64,000 bases of DNA from Flammeovirgaceae bacterium (GTDB taxonomy: Bacteria; Bacteroidota; Bacteroidia; Cytophagales; Cyclobacteriaceae), in the NCBI GenBank assembly GCA_016709845.1, contig JADJMA010000024.1, positions 1 through 64,000 on the forward strand, read 5' to 3'. How positions within the stretch are numbered: position 1 is the stretch's first letter; each line of letters starts with the position of its first letter. The translations under genes and the position numbers were made by a program. The notes under the pieces were generated by a model, which worked only from the letters and a program-made list of their open reading frames with translations, had not been told where the DNA came from and did no database searches. This document shows, piece by piece, positions 1-10,300 of this stretch.

Positions 1-1
1 T

Positions 2-469
2 GGACTTAAACTAAGCCACAGAATAAATGATAAAATAGAGCTTGAACTTAGACCAGCCTATGGGATAAAGTTTAGCGCAAATAAAAAGGGAACATTAAGT
101 CCTGATGATTTTTTACAAGAAAGCACCAGTATTTCTTATAAGTTTTTAGAACTACCAATAGCCGTTAACTACAGCTTTGGTAGGATCGTTAAAATAAAAT
201 CTGGCTTATCAACAAGATTGTTTAAATCTGGCAACAATATACCCTATGGATTTCTTGAAGGAAAGTTGGACTTTGGCATTCTCACTGGAGCATCGCTTAG
301 AGTGTCCAAAAGAATTTGCTTGGGGGCGGAATACACTTTTGGTTTAACTAAAGTCCTTGAGATGGGATATTATAATAGTCAGGTTCAACCTCAAAATGGG
401 GTGCTTTTTGTTCGAAATCGCATAGCTCAAATAACTCTTGAATATCAACTAAGTAAGCTTGTTAAATAA
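2..469 (+). CDS. Outer-membrane beta-barrel protein, C-terminal part (5' end outside window)
   Basis: The frame is open from the first bases of the window to a TAA at 467-469, so only the last ~155 residues are visible. They show alternating polar/hydrophobic strands with aromatic ends (for example LELPIAVNYSF, then GAEYTFGLTKVL) and finish with ITLEYQLSKLVK. This pattern is typical of PorT-like outer-membrane barrels of Bacteroidota. The function cannot be stated from this part. It converges with the minus-strand gene that ends at 688. Confidence 0.7.
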   Translation, partial: GLKLSHRINDKIELELRPAYGIKFSANKKGTLSPDDFLQESTSISYKFLELPIAVNYSFGRIVKIKSGLSTRLFKSGNNIPYGFLEGKLDFGILTGASLRVSKRICLGAEYTFGLTKVLEMGYYNSQVQPQNGVLFVRNRIAQITLEYQLSKLVK

Positions 470-664
470 ACTCTTCATTTGAAATTTATCCTACATACCA
501 AATTATTGTGTTCTGTGAGGCCACAGAGCACGGGTTAAAAATAGAAAAAGGCTTTGGGGAATCAACTCGGTTTAAGACTGATATAGCAAGATTCTCTTCC
601 CTTGGTCTGTATCCTTACTATAGTGGTAACAACTCAGACCACGTGTTGGCTTAATTACCCTTGC

Positions 665-685
665 CGGGATAAATTGTTGATCCCG
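665..685 (-). terminator. Possible hairpin terminator downstream of the PLP-enzyme gene
   Basis: CGGGAT at 665-670 pairs with ATCCCG at 680-685 around a 9-base loop. It lies just after the minus-strand stop at 688-690, between two convergent genes. There is no clear T-tract, so a termination role is only inferred from position. Confidence 0.3.
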
Positions 686-687
686 TG

Positions 688-1767
688 TTAATGATCAACA
701 TTTTTTTCATCACGCGGTAATTCCTCTTTCATTTGCAGCAACAAGGCGAGACCAGCTATCCCGGATGGTTCGCAGCGCACAGCATGGTCGCGAATAATTT
801 CCAACGCCTCTTCCACAAAGCCTTCATCCACATCTAAAATACCAGAAAGATTACCAATGCGATCATTTTGAATCAGTGAATTAATATAAAACTGATAGTC
901 ATCCAGCGAAGGCAGATAATAAGAAAACAGTTTATCCATGCGTGAGTTTGCATCGCGGGTGGTGGCGCCCATAAAATTACACTGGGCGATTTTCTGAATA
1001 TCGCCCTGAAAGCGGGGATCGTGCCTATAAATGCGGTTATTAAATTCACGTTCAACAATAATTAAAATATTGATGAACAAATCGCCTGTACCAAACGGTA
1101 CAAAACAATAAGTCGGGTTTTCATTCAATACTTCATAGGATAACCAATCGTAGTAATTGTCGTTGAAGCGATCGAGAATTTCGCGATAGGTAATATCAAT
1201 ACCTTCTTTGTTATTGGTTAATTCTTTGATCTCTTTACCCGTAAGTGATTCTTTGCTAAGATCTGTTTCAAACACTTCGCACCCCATAGCCCGAAGAGAT
1301 TGTTTGATGTCCGCACTAATGCGATGATCCATTAACACTTTCAATTTGGTATTCACCTTATACAAATTGAAAAAATGTTGAATAGCAGCAGCTGCACTAC
1401 CCGAAGAAATGATAGACACTTCTTTAATATTATAACGCTTGGCTTTAATTAAAACCTCCCAGGCCATACGAGCCTTGTGCGTGCCTGTGGGATTTGTGCT
1501 TTCATCTTTTAACCACACATTGGTAAAGCCCGGTACTTCTATGCGTAGTGTATTGGAAGCTGGAAAGCGAGGTTCATAAAATGGCCGAGGAGGAAATTCA
1601 GGTTTTGATGGATCGTTCAGGGAAGGCACATATAGACCCGCAATGGTTTCTTCGCTGGCCCCGCGCAAGGCCGTATCATCGTCCATCTGTTCTTTAATCA
1701 AATCGATTTCCTTCTTGCTCAATTTTTCAAGCAAAACGTTTGCGATTTTTGTTGCAAATGAATCCAT
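688..1767 (-). CDS. PLP-dependent fold-type II enzyme (threonine synthase/cysteine synthase-like)
   Basis: This 359-residue protein has the layout of the tryptophan-synthase-beta superfamily. The segment LKDESTNPTGTHKAR (86-100) places K98 as the likely Schiff-base lysine. SSGSAAAAIQ (121-130) matches the phosphate-binding stretch, and CEPSGIAGLA near residue 334 matches the C-terminal cofactor-contact motif. Family members act on serine, threonine or O-acyl amino acids, but the substrate here cannot be told. It is intact, unlike many neighbours. The small gene on its upstream side may overlap its start. Confidence 0.75.
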   Translation of the reverse strand: MDSFATKIANVLLEKLSKKEIDLIKEQMDDDTALRGASEETIAGLYVPSLNDPSKPEFPPRPFYEPRFPASNTLRIEVPGFTNVWLKDESTNPTGTHKARMAWEVLIKAKRYNIKEVSIISSGSAAAAIQHFFNLYKVNTKLKVLMDHRISADIKQSLRAMGCEVFETDLSKESLTGKEIKELTNNKEGIDITYREILDRFNDNYYDWLSYEVLNENPTYCFVPFGTGDLFINILIIVEREFNNRIYRHDPRFQGDIQKIAQCNFMGATTRDANSRMDKLFSYYLPSLDDYQFYINSLIQNDRIGNLSGILDVDEGFVEEALEIIRDHAVRCEPSGIAGLALLLQMKEELPRDEKNVDH

Positions 1768-1943
1768 ATTAGTTGGATCAATGGAGGCGTTGAATCTAAT
1801 TCCGCTTCCTCATCGGAAGCATCCAGCAAACTTTTATACTTACTGGTAAACCGATCGTGAATCAAACTATTCCAATCAATTGATTTTGGGTAGCGAAAAG
1901 ACTTAACAGGTTGCGAAGTGAATGCGTTGCTCCTGGCGGACTT

Positions 1944-2177
1944 TTAAATTGAACGCTCTTCGTAATAAATCTTCGAAGGTCCTTGGGGATAGCTGATGGA
2001 AAGTTGAGGATCTAACTCAGCTGTATTCTTAACAAAATCTTTTACCGCTTTTTGCAAACCGTGTATAAAACTCCACCGGCCAGTGCCCACCGATTCATGA
2101 TGCCCTGTGCGTGCAAGTTGCTCGCGGATAAGGTCGAGAATTTCTTTAGGAATTCGTTTAGCGGATGCTTTCTTCAT
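1944..2177 (-). CDS. Small basic protein of unknown function, possibly cut short by an in-frame stop
   Basis: I do not recognise this family. From ATG at 2177 the protein is 77 residues and begins MKKASAKRIPKEILDLIREQ; an ATG at 2186 is also possible. It reads like a small alpha-helical basic protein. After the TAA at 1944-1946 the same frame stays open for about 75 codons down to 1719 with protein-like composition (a FTSKYKSLLDASDEEAELDS stretch) and runs into the start of the PLP-enzyme gene. Either the stop is an error and the true protein is about 150 residues, or the downstream frame is chance. Confidence 0.45.
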   Translation of the reverse strand: MKKASAKRIPKEILDLIREQLARTGHHESVGTGRWSFIHGLQKAVKDFVKNTAELDPQLSISYPQGPSKIYYEERSI

Positions 2178-2252
2178 GAATGACAAAAGATCGGAGTATC
2201 CAAGGAGAATCGCAACCTTGTGGCATAAATACCAGCAATACTTATAAAAAAA

Positions 2253-2963
2253 TTACTCTCCAGAAGTGCGGGGTGTATTTATTTCCTGCGATGGTGGAAC
2301 TTCTTCCGTATCGGTCTTCGAAACAGAAATTTCACTCGCTTCTTCTATCTCTGTCGTTTCTTCCGTTGGAAGTTCCTCTTTAAAGAATGTTTTTTGAGAA
2401 CTCAGAATGGTTACTACACCGATGAATATCGATGAATCGGCAATGTTGAATACAGGGCTGAAAAACTCAAAATATGATCCGCCTCTCAAAGGCACCCAAT
2501 CGGGCCAGCGAAAATGGAAGAGAGGGAAGTAAAGCATGTCAATCACCTGGCCGTGAAACCATTTGGTGGGCGCTTCCATGGGGGCGTTATTCAAAAATAC
2601 ACCATAAAAAGTACTATCAATTACGTTACCTACTGCGCCTCCTAAAATAAGTGCAAGACAAATTAAAAATCCATTGTGTGCCGGTTTCTGCACCATCTTA
2701 ACCAGATAATAAGAAATACCAAACATGGCGAAGATTCTAAAAATAGTTAGGGCTAATTTACCAAACTCGCTATCCCATCGGATGCCAAAAGCCATTCCTG
2801 GATTTAGCAGGTAATGTAGCCTGAACCAATCGCCCACCACATTTACTTCCTGATGGATGTACATAAAATTATGCACCAACATTTTGCTCGACTGGTCAAG
2901 CAGGATAATAGCGAGGGCAATAAAAAAATATTTTTTATAATTCATCTTAGTCTGTTCCATCAA
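2253..2963 (-). CDS. lspA: Lipoprotein signal peptidase (signal peptidase II)
   Basis: Inner-membrane aspartyl protease that removes signal peptides from diacylglyceryl-modified prolipoproteins. About four membrane segments are visible. The conserved motifs LLDQSSK (D23), GNVID (D116) and FNIAD (D176) are present; the last two aspartates are the catalytic pair. The catalytic part ends near residue 195 and is followed by an unusual ~40-residue Glu/Thr-rich acidic tail. The start may be M1 or M7. It follows ileS by 13 bases, the ileS-lspA order common in bacteria. Confidence 0.93.
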   Translation of the reverse strand: MMEQTKMNYKKYFFIALAIILLDQSSKMLVHNFMYIHQEVNVVGDWFRLHYLLNPGMAFGIRWDSEFGKLALTIFRIFAMFGISYYLVKMVQKPAHNGFLICLALILGGAVGNVIDSTFYGVFLNNAPMEAPTKWFHGQVIDMLYFPLFHFRWPDWVPLRGGSYFEFFSPVFNIADSSIFIGVVTILSSQKTFFKEELPTEETTEIEEASEISVSKTDTEEVPPSQEINTPRTSGE

Positions 2964-2976
2964 AACTTGAAACCAT

Positions 2977-5900
2977 TTAGTTCACCGTTACCTTCACTTT
3001 TAGTATAAACTCATCCATGTCCACTTCGGTGGCTCCTGGAAGTTTTTCCGTTAACTCCAACGAAAGCGCCTGGGTTTCGGTACGGATATATTCTTTATGC
3101 TCGATCAAAGCAGAAGAAACTACTTCACCATCCTTTTCTACTTCAATTGAAATTTTATCCAACACCGCCAGCCCCATATCCTTGCGAAGATTTTGAACCC
3201 GGTTTACAAAATCGCGAGCGATACCTTCCCGCTTCAGTTCATCCGTAAGCGTAATGTCAAGCGCCACAGTTAATCCATTTTCGGAAGCAACCGACCAACC
3301 CGGTATATCTTCGGATGAAATCAGGACATCTTCTAGCACCAAATCGAACCCAGCTTTGCTTAACATGCCTTTCTTTTCAATAGTTTGAATATCTTGTTGC
3401 GCGAACGAATTGATTATAGCAGAAACTCCTTTCACCTTAGCGCCATACTGTTTACCCAGTTTCGCAAAATTAGGTTTTACTTTCTTTACCAGTAAGCCCG
3501 AAGCATCATCGATATATTGAATTTCCTTTACATTAACCTCAGCCCGAATAATCGCCTCCACACTTTTAACGCGCTGGGCAAACTTCTCATCCACCACGGG
3601 CAACAATACTTTCTGTAATGGCGTACGTACTTTTATCTTACTGTTTTTACGAATCGAGTGAACCAGCGAGCAGATTCGCTGTGCATAATCCATTGACTTT
3701 TCTAACTCCTCCTCTTTTCTTTTTGAATCTGCTTTTATCAATAGTGTATGATGTATGGATTCATATTGCAGGGCGTATTCAATTCCTTTGCTCGACTACG
3801 AATGTTATCGGTAAGGTTTCTGTACAGCCACTCACTAAAAAACGGAGCAATGGGCGCCATCAGTTGGGCGGTCACCATCAGACATTCATATAACGTTTCA
3901 TAAGCCGCACGTTTATCTTCCGATAATTGTGCAGAAGGCATGCCCACCGAAGCTGCAGCGGAGGAGGGTTAAAAAACGCTTTCTATTTAAACGCACGTAC
4001 CAATTCGAAAGGTGATCGTTCACAAACTCCTGAATAGCGCGCGCGGCCTTTGTTGGTTCGTACTCATTATAGGCCTTCGTTACCTCTTCAATCAGCGATT
4101 GCTCTTTAGTTACAATCCATTTGTCTAGGGCGCCAGTTTTTCAAACGGCACATTATTCATTTCATCTTTCACAAAGCCATCAATGTTGGCATAGAGCACA
4201 AAGAATGAATACGTATTGATGAGTGTTCCAAAAAATCTTCGCTGTGTTTCTGTAATCCCCTCCAGATCAAACTTCAGGTTATCCCACGGGGGCGCATTTT
4301 CCATCATATACCAACGCACAGCATCCGGTCCGTATTTGGCGAGCGTTTCAAATGGGTTTACCACATTGCCTTTACTCTTACTCATCTTATTTCCATTCTT
4401 GTCGAGCACAAGCCCGTTGGAAATAACATTCTTAAACGAAACCCCTCCGTTGCCCACTTTCTTATTCACGGCTTTGATTTCCTCACTGCTTTCACTAAGC
4501 ATGAGGGTCACCGTTCGGACTTACCAAAACGATCTCATCTACATATGGTCGATGCAAGACCATGGTCCATTGACCATCGACCATTGATGCTTGCATTAGT
4601 CTGGCCTTAACCGATTTCTCTACTTCTTTTTTGAGTTCTGCCTGCGAACCAATACAAATTTCCTCCTTACCGTCTCTTGTTCGCCAGATAGGCAGAGGCG
4701 TGCCCCAATACCGTGAGCGTGATAAATTCCAGTCGACCAGATTTTCCAACCAATTTCCAAAACGACCCGTACCGGTAGATTCGGGTTTCCAATTAATTGT
4801 TTTGTTCAACTCGACCATCCGGTCTTTCAAGGCCGTGGTTTTAATAAACCAACTATCTAACGGATAATATAAAATTGGTTTATCAGTACGCCAGCAATGT
4901 GGATATGTGTGCTCGAATTTTTCTACTTTAAATGCCTTGTTTTCTTCTTTTAAGATGATGGATATAATGACATCGGTAGTTTTGTAATCAGGATTTGACT
5001 CGTCTTCGTTGGTATAATTTTTTACATAGAAGTCATCAACGCCCAATGGCTTGTGCGTTTTAATGCTGTATTTCGTAACGCCTTCTTTCAGTCTTTCACC
5101 AATCTGCGAAATAAATTTTCCTTTTCGATCAACTGTAGGCACCAGATTACCCGCTTCGTCTTCGATAGCCATAGCCGGGATGTCGTTTTGCATAGCAACC
5201 TTAAAGTCATCGGCACCAAACGTTGGTGAAATGTGTACCACGCCCGTACCATCTTCGGTTGTTACAAAATCACCTGTAACAATCTGAAAGGCATTCTCAA
5301 CTTTTCGGAAAGGCAACAGGTAAGGCATCAATTGTTCGTAGCGAATGCCTACCAGATTTTTGCCTGTAAATTCCTGAACAATCTGAAATGGAATATTCTT
5401 ATCCCCGCTTTATACTCCTCCAGTTTCAAGTCCTTGTTCTTATCTGAAAAATATTTTCCAATAAGCGCTTTGGCCAAAACCACTGAAATGGGTTTGTGCG
5501 TGTAACTGTTAAAAGTATTTACCTGAACATAGGTTATCTTTTCTCCTATGGCCAGGGCCGTGTTCGAAGGTAACGTCCAAGGTGTAGTTGTCCAGGCAAG
5601 GACAAAAATATTCTTATTGGTGCTTTTAAAAAGAAACTCCGACTTGGCACTGCGTGTAATTTTAAACTGCGCAACAATAGAGGTGTCCTTTACATCTTTA
5701 TAGCAGCCCGGTAAGTTCAATTCATGCGAACTCAAACCGGTTCCGGCAGCTGGTGAATATGGCTGAATGGTGTACCATTTGTATAAGAGTTGCTTGTCGT
5801 AGAGTTGTTTTAAAATCCACCACAACGATTCGATGTATTCTTTTTCGTACGTGATGTAAGGTTTTTTCAAATCTACCCAGTAGCCCATTTTCAAGGTCAG

Positions 5901-6303
5901 GTCATCCCACTGGTCTTTATACTTCATCACCGTTTCGCGGCACTTCTGGTTGTATTCTTCTACCGAAATCTTTTTGCCAATATCATCTTTGGTGATGCCA
6001 AGTTCCTTCTCAACCTGCAGTTCAACCGGCAACCCATGGGTATCCCAGCCTCCTTTGCGGTTTACCTGAAAACCCTGAAGTGTTTTAAACCGGCAAAAAA
6101 TATCCTTCACGGTACGCGCCATTACATGGTGGATACCCGGAGTGCCGTTGGCCGAAGGTGGGCCTTCATAAAAAGGTAAAAGAGGGTGCCCCTTCGCGAT
6201 TGCTTACCGATTTCTCGAAAATCTGTTCTTCTTTCCAAAAGGCCAACACATCGGTGGCTACCTGGGCAAGGTTCAAATCTTTAAATTCTTTGTATTTACT
6301 CAC
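2977..6303 (-). CDS. ileS: Isoleucyl-tRNA synthetase, broken by at least six frameshifts
   Basis: Class I synthetase that charges tRNA-Ile. GIHHVM near the N-terminus is the HIGH-type motif and NKMSKSKGN is the KMSKS motif. The editing region (DGTGVVHISPTFGADD) and C-terminal anticodon region are also present. The reading frame changes near 6177 (one T too many in coding sense), 5404 (a G run one short), 4507, 4120 (a C run one short), 3965 and 3785. The whole length of the family is covered, so the gene is complete in content; the breaks look like base-calling errors. The start is GTG at 6303 (protein starting SKYKEFKDLNLAQ). A palindromic insert lies at 4545-4584. Confidence 0.93.
4545..4584. 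repeat. Palindromic element inside ileS
   Basis: ATGGTCGATG (4545-4554) and CATCGACCAT (4575-4584) are perfect 10-base inverted repeats. The loop contains the perfect palindrome GACCATGGTC (4558-4567) and another ATGG copy. In the ileS frame it encodes an unusual SMVDGQWTMV stretch just before the conserved HRPYVDE segment, and the frame stays open across it. Sequence of the same style (GACCATGG, GTCCAT) occurs at 28041-28096. Confidence 0.6.
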
Positions 6304-6395
6304 TTCTCACTAAAATAAAGGGCGCAATTTAGGAATAATTCAGCGGAAATGAGGTTGTAAAACCCTCTGTTGAAGAGGAAAGGAAGAAGAACTTT

Positions 6396-8846
6396 TTACT
6401 CTGCTGATCCCTGACGATCGTGGATTTTAATTTTGTTCAAATCGATCTCCTCGTCATCATTTTCACCATAAAAATTAGTGTCAAAATCATCAATGGGCAG
6501 TCGATTCTTAGTCTTTCTCGGCTTATCAAATGTCATGATAAGGGAAGGTAATAAAATGAGGTTGGTAAACATTGAAATTAACAACGTGGTGGAGGTAAGC
6601 AAGCCCAGCGCTACTGTGCCCCCAAAATCAGAAAAAGCAAAAATGATAAACCCAGCAAACAACACAGCCGAGGTGTAGACAATGCTTTTCCCGGTCTCCA
6701 AAATACTTTCACTTACCGAGCGAGGCACAAAGAACCCACTCGACAAAAGTTCTTGCCGGTATTTTGCCAGAAAACGAATGGAGTTATCGACCGAGATACC
6801 AAACGTAATACTGAAAATCAAAGCAGTGCTTGCTTTAAGTGGAATATTGAAATACCCCATTAAGCCAGCCGTAATCATCAACGCAATCAGGTTTGGAATT
6901 AAAGAAATCAAAATCATTCGCGCATTGGCAAACAAGATAGCCATCGAGAGAGTTATCAAAATACAGGCAAGCACCAAACTCTCGGTCAGGTTCTCAATGA
7001 GAAATTTATTCCCTTTAATAAAAATTTTAGAAGAGCCCGTTACAGTTACTCTAACCGTATCGCTTTCTGAACGTAATATTTTCTTTAAATCAGTAACAAG
7101 AATAGCTGCCTTAGGCTCAATAACATGATGCACTAACGAGTCCATTCGGATAGAACCAATGTCAGCCATCTGCATAGAGATGCGCATTTTTTGGTAGGTA
7201 GAATCCACAAAAGAATTAAACAACCCGCTATTATCTGTTTGACCTTTCAGGTAACTAAGTACATACTTGGCCTCTATATCAGAGGTAGGGAGGCCATACC
7301 ACTCGGGGTTATTATTGTAATACGCTTGCCGCGATGCTTTGATGAAACTCAGAACTGAAACTGGCCGCGAGGTAACAGAAATAGAATCTAACGAGGATTC
7401 AAATTCATCGATCGTTTTGGCAATTTTGAGATTTTGCAGCGGCTTTCTGCGTTTGGTTTGTAAATCCACTTCAATCTCAAGTGGCATTATTCCGCTGAAG
7501 TTCTCTTCTACAAAGTTCAAATCCTTTTTCACCTGACTCTCAGCCGGTATGTCATCCACCATAAAAGAAACCGAGTAAAGCTTCGACATACCCACCAACG
7601 CAAAGATTGTAATTGCCACGGTGGCCATATATATATATAGGCGATGCCGGTGAACTAATAAATCGATAAGGCGAACGAAGCCACCCAGTATTTTAAAATC
7701 CAGGTGGCGCAAGTGTTTTGCATTTGGTTCTGGCATCCATGATAAAATTCCGGGTATCATTACCAAACTCACAACGAATAAGGCGATAATGTTGATGCCA
7801 GCAACAATACCAAACTCTCGCAGAATTGTAATATCCGTGGAGAGTAGAGTTAAGAAACCGATCGCTACTGTTAAGTTGGTAAGGAAAGTAGCGAGCCCCA
7901 TTTTCAATACGACTGCCTTAATGGCTTCCATCTTGTTTTTGCGATGCACAAATTCAAGGTGATACTTATTAAGCAAGTAGATAGCGTTGGTAATGCCTAT
8001 GGTAACAATAACAGGTGGAATCAAGCCACTCAACAAACTGATTTTAAAACCAAGAAGCGCGATCGTGCCTATGGTCCATACAACCACTACGCCAATCATG
8101 ATCATAGAAAAAATTACAGCCCGAACCGATCTAAAGAAGAGTAACATAATTACTCCGGTAACAATAGCCGAGAGATATAAAAAGAAAGACAACTCCTTTC
8201 TTACCTGCTGAGCCATGATCGATCGTACAAAAGGCAACCCTGCATAGTGAATCTGTACGTTCGTGTTTTCCGTAAATTTAGTTCCTAAGACAATAAGTTT
8301 GTTTGTGATATCAATGCGTCTGGCCGAGTTAGCATACTCCTTCTTCATGGGCGCAAGAATCAGGGTGGCTCCGTTTTCAACATTTACTAATTGCCCCATG
8401 TAAAATTTTTGATCGCGGGCTATCGCCAATAAACTGTCAAGCTGATGTTGTGATTGAATTTGATCTGGAAAAAGTGGCTGGAAATAAAATCTTTTCTCAA
8501 CAGTATCCTTTAACATCACCCGGAGTAAAGGCAGCGATAATACTTCGCCCACGCCTTCAATCTTTCTTATCTCGTTACTGAAGGTTTTTAACTTCTGAAA
8601 GTTTTCTAATTTATAGATTGAGCTATCCTTAACTCCAATCGCCATCATGTTGCCATCTTCACCAAACTGTGCTTTAAAGTGATTGAGGAATACCATGTCT
8701 GGATCATGAGGCGGCACGGTACGCATAAAGTCGTAACTCATCTCCACTTTAGTTGCATAAAAACCCATAAACAGGGTAATCACACCGATTATGGCGATCA
8801 GGAACGTGCGAAAACGAATTATAAAATCTGCAATTCTATTCCACAT
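6396..8846 (-). CDS. RND/MMPL-superfamily exporter with sterol-sensing-like membrane domain
   Basis: This intact 816-residue inner-membrane protein has the duplicated RND layout. A first membrane helix lies near residues 10-29, followed by a large periplasmic loop and a 5-helix bundle around 215-380. A second helix near 400, a second loop and a second bundle (~630-780) complete it. The C-terminus is an acidic cytoplasmic tail. This matches predicted exporters of the RND superfamily (COG1033 type), which move lipids or hydrophobic compounds using the proton gradient. The cargo is unknown. No membrane-fusion or outer-membrane partner lies next to it. Confidence 0.82.
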   Translation of the reverse strand: MWNRIADFIIRFRTFLIAIIGVITLFMGFYATKVEMSYDFMRTVPPHDPDMVFLNHFKAQFGEDGNMMAIGVKDSSIYKLENFQKLKTFSNEIRKIEGVGEVLSLPLLRVMLKDTVEKRFYFQPLFPDQIQSQHQLDSLLAIARDQKFYMGQLVNVENGATLILAPMKKEYANSARRIDITNKLIVLGTKFTENTNVQIHYAGLPFVRSIMAQQVRKELSFFLYLSAIVTGVIMLLFFRSVRAVIFSMIMIGVVVVWTIGTIALLGFKISLLSGLIPPVIVTIGITNAIYLLNKYHLEFVHRKNKMEAIKAVVLKMGLATFLTNLTVAIGFLTLLSTDITILREFGIVAGINIIALFVVSLVMIPGILSWMPEPNAKHLRHLDFKILGGFVRLIDLLVHRHRLYIYMATVAITIFALVGMSKLYSVSFMVDDIPAESQVKKDLNFVEENFSGIMPLEIEVDLQTKRRKPLQNLKIAKTIDEFESSLDSISVTSRPVSVLSFIKASRQAYYNNNPEWYGLPTSDIEAKYVLSYLKGQTDNSGLFNSFVDSTYQKMRISMQMADIGSIRMDSLVHHVIEPKAAILVTDLKKILRSESDTVRVTVTGSSKIFIKGNKFLIENLTESLVLACILITLSMAILFANARMILISLIPNLIALMITAGLMGYFNIPLKASTALIFSITFGISVDNSIRFLAKYRQELLSSGFFVPRSVSESILETGKSIVYTSAVLFAGFIIFAFSDFGGTVALGLLTSTTLLISMFTNLILLPSLIMTFDKPRKTKNRLPIDDFDTNFYGENDDEEIDLNKIKIHDRQGSAE

Positions 8847-8951
8847 TTTTTTGGGGATTCTTAACTAAGCCTTCAAAATGAGGCTTAAAACTAAGGATTT
8901 TGCAATAAAACCCTGAAATGAAGTCTTGGCAATAACCGTCAGTGTAAAACC

Positions 8952-10274
8952 TTAGATTTCAAAACCGTTGATCTTTCGGTACAAGGAGAGTGCGTGTCTG
9001 TCGGTCATGCCGGAAACAAAATCAATTACCTCTCGAAAGTGCAAATACGTATTATCCGGATTGTCTTGAATTACAGAGATTGTTTCTACAGGCAGCAACC
9101 GGCCAAGATTAGAATATTTACGCGCCTGATTCTTTTTAATCAGATGTTCCGCTGCAAGAATGAATTCTTCCAGCAGCCCCGGCAACACTTCAAAGCCGGC
9201 CGACTCAATTTCAACTACATGGCGGGCCCGGTAAATTTTATCTATCGATAAGTCAATAATCCGTTTTAACTCATTTTTATACGAGCCTAAATCGGTCAGC
9301 GCCTTATCAAATTGGCCCACCAGCATTTCAGTTTCGTGCTGAAGAAATACATCTACTACATCGTTGATAAGTTTACCGATAGCTAAAGCCCGAAGCACAC
9401 CAATTTTTTCATCTACACTTTTTATTTGGGCTGCCTTGGCGGGATTATAATCTTCGCGCAAAATGCCGGCTAACAATTCAATAGTATCATTAACGGAAAC
9501 CAACCCTAACCGGCAACCGTCTTCCAGATCGATGATGTTATAACAAATGTCATCAGCCGCTTCAACTAAAAAAGCGAGTGGATGCCTGGCCCATGATTTA
9601 GCTGAATTTTGAGTTAAGCCCAACCGCTTTGCCGTATCAGCAAACAAGGTTTGCTCTGTCTGAAAGAATCCAAATTTCTTCTGACTCTTTTTAGATTTAT
9701 CACGTTCAGGAAAAAAAGCTGCACAGGGATATTTTGTAAAAGCACCTAACGTAGCGGCCGTTAAGTGTAATCCTTGATATTGTTTTTTATTCAAAATGCG
9801 AAACCCTTGCGCATTGCCTTCAAAATTTGTTAAATCAGTCCACTCCGCTTCGGAAAAATGTGGTTTATATTTTTGCCCAGCATGATGCAGAAAAAAATCA
9901 CTTAGACCGTCTTCGCCCGAATGACCAAACGGTGGATTGCCCAGATCGTGCGCTAATGATGCCGAAGCTACCACGGTACCAAAATCATGCGATGAAAATT
10001 TCGAAGCCAAATCAGCATGGCGCTGAAGCAACACATCTCCTACGCGCCTGCCCAGCGATCGGCCAACGCTGGAAACTTCCAGACTATGGGTTAACCGCGT
10101 GTGTACAAAATCATGTTCGGGCAACGGATGAACCTGCGTTTTATCCTGTAGTCTGCGAAATGGGTGCGAAAAGATTATACGATCATAATCCTGCTCAAAC
10201 GCACTTCTCGAAGATTCTGTGGAGTCTGCCTTTTGATTTAATCGGTGCGAAGAAAGAAGTTGGTTCCAATTCAT
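8952..10274 (-). CDS. dgt: Deoxyguanosinetriphosphate triphosphohydrolase (HD domain)
   Basis: Hydrolyses dGTP or other dNTPs to the nucleoside and tripolyphosphate. The 440-residue length fits the family. HD-domain metal ligands are visible as H63 (RLTHSLEV), the H109-D110 pair in ASLAHDLGNPPFGHSGED, and a later aspartate in VEAADDICYNIID. The N-terminal FRRLQDKTQVHPLPEHDFVHTR stretch is typical. It is intact and sits upstream of nothing obviously related to nucleotide metabolism. Confidence 0.92.
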   Translation of the reverse strand: MNWNQLLSSHRLNQKADSTESSRSAFEQDYDRIIFSHPFRRLQDKTQVHPLPEHDFVHTRLTHSLEVSSVGRSLGRRVGDVLLQRHADLASKFSSHDFGTVVASASLAHDLGNPPFGHSGEDGLSDFFLHHAGQKYKPHFSEAEWTDLTNFEGNAQGFRILNKKQYQGLHLTAATLGAFTKYPCAAFFPERDKSKKSQKKFGFFQTEQTLFADTAKRLGLTQNSAKSWARHPLAFLVEAADDICYNIIDLEDGCRLGLVSVNDTIELLAGILREDYNPAKAAQIKSVDEKIGVLRALAIGKLINDVVDVFLQHETEMLVGQFDKALTDLGSYKNELKRIIDLSIDKIYRARHVVEIESAGFEVLPGLLEEFILAAEHLIKKNQARKYSNLGRLLPVETISVIQDNPDNTYLHFREVIDFVSGMTDRHALSLYRKINGFEI

Positions 10275-10300
10275 GGGTTCGGTCGTAATATCAAAGTGAT

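Noticed and set aside
4125..4511. Separate small synthetase-like genes in the 3-6.3 kb region
   Set aside because: The fragments line up in order as one IleRS; each boundary is explained by a one-base change.
6478..7128. Open frames on the plus strand opposite the RND exporter gene
   Set aside because: They are antisense shadows of the intact 816-residue gene with no family match.
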